A stretch of 64,000 bases of DNA, taken from positions 27,060 through 91,059 of the forward strand of contig JALQPE010002396.1 of assembly GCA_030407315.1 (NCBI GenBank), given 5' to 3'. The stretch comes from Asparagopsis taxiformis (lineage: Eukaryota; Rhodophyta; Florideophyceae; Bonnemaisoniales; Bonnemaisoniaceae). A program made the translations under genes and the position numbers. Shown here one piece after another: positions 63,211 to 64,000 of this stretch (positions are counted from its first letter, which is position 1; every line of letters begins with the position of its first letter). The notes below the pieces were generated by a model. That model did no database searches. It was not told the DNA's origin and saw nothing but the letters and a program-made list of their open reading frames with translations.

Positions 63211-64000
63211 CCCTGAAACACGATTTCTTCATATAGTTGGGCTTCCTAGTCTATCGGGCGGGTTTTCTGGCTTCAGCAAAGCTCGCGCCCGGTGAAAAGC
63301 AAAGTAACATGGTGGATGCTTCTCCGACCTGCTCTTTCAAATACCTGTTCACCAATACGACGTGTGGAACAATATCACCCTCTTCCATTCATTGGTAATA
63401 GAACGGTTATCACGTCCCCAGCTCGTGTTTCCTTTTCCCTTGGCTCCTGCTCCGATTACACATTGCGATATCGCTCGCAGAGCATGCTGCCTCTCCCATT
63501 CCAATAGATGTGACATTCGCGGCTGCAGATATTTTTCGACATGCACTCATGCTCACCGTCGTGTCGAGCCTCATAGGTAACTATGGTCCTAGCATGAAGT
63601 TCCCACAACGACGTAACCGCCACTCTTCTCCTCTTCGGTTTCCCACCATCTCTGTCATTCTTCTGAACCCTTTTGCTCTTTCGATGACGGCAACCTGACG
63701 AGCTCCTGGATGACATCGGATTCGAATTGCTGTTCCATCAGGTACATAAATGTGCTTCAACCCTTTTTCCCATCGCTGTCAATGGGAACAACTGCTGTGC
63801 GAACGAACGAATGTTCGCTCAAAACACCCTCCTGCACTTTGCAATGAACGAATCTTCAATGCTGCACTCTGCGGTTGATTTTTCTCCTTCTGAGCTTCGA
63901 TTGTTCGCATCACTGCGGAATGATTCAAAGATTGTGTCGAGTCTGGACATCTTTCAGAGCCCATGTGCTTGGGAGTACAATACGAACTTTCGCCATTTCC
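63211..64000 (-). other. possible broken 5' part of the transposase gene
   Basis: Minus-strand frames at 63456-63716 (K-P-K-R-R-R-V-A-V basic cluster, T-Y-E-A-R-H-D-G-E-H-E) and 63349-63546 (L-L-E-W-E-R-Q-H-A-L-R) look like consecutive protein pieces with one frame change near 63520. Nothing else is recognised up to the window end. Confidence 0.3.

Overview
The window is nuclear eukaryotic DNA dominated by mobile and repeat sequence. Long uninterrupted reading frames (up to about 1,200 codons) with no convincing introns, Ty3/gypsy chromoviruses, two large DDE-type transposases and fragments of eukaryotic housekeeping genes (Rrp5, translation factor G, an ABC transporter, an NB-ARC ATPase) fit a compact, intron-poor, transposon-rich genome. 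A florideophyte red alga of the Chondrus type is my best guess (moderate confidence). A fungus or another protist is not excluded.

Layout. 0-21 kb: a cluster of unusual chromatin/DNA-modification genes. Two are ParB-like domain plus 2-oxoglutarate/Fe(II) dioxygenase fusions (one cut by the window edge and a solo LTR, one intact at 2138-4918). One is a ParB-like plus beta-class DNA amino-methyltransferase plus SET-domain fusion (5495-9488, split by a solo LTR with an exact target-site duplication). Two are uncharacterised genes (10220-11607, broken; 12125-13648). The last is a divergent pair: a frameshifted ParB-like gene (14333-15864) and an intact methyltransferase-SET gene (18000-21200). 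21.7-24.9 kb: a Plavaka/CACTA-like transposase. 25.5-33.2 kb: a complete, young Ty3/gypsy chromovirus with 5-bp target duplication and an extra zinc-finger ORF before gag. 34.0-49.8 kb: a second chromovirus, 15.8 kb between its LTRs, whose pol is broken and which holds about 7 kb of decayed host-gene fragments between the chromodomain and the 3' polypurine tract. 50-61 kb: two more intact ParB-dioxygenase genes (51085-54732 and 56309-59569), each bordered by arrays of a 39-nt odd-length palindrome and ACC-C-GGT-centred palindromes. 61-63.2 kb: a second, Tnp2-like transposase.

How the parts may work together (inference). One gene family could write DNA N6A/N4C marks together with histone methylation (methyltransferase-SET). 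A second family could oxidise or erase a base or chromatin mark (dioxygenase). Both carry the same ParB-like module, and both sit beside families of large palindromes resembling binding or foldback sites. In bacteria and phages a ParB N-domain fused to a beta-class methyltransferase is a familiar architecture, so a prokaryotic or phage origin of the module is plausible. Clustering with transposases, repeated copies in varied arrangements and inverted-repeat borders suggest the system travels as, or with, mobile DNA.
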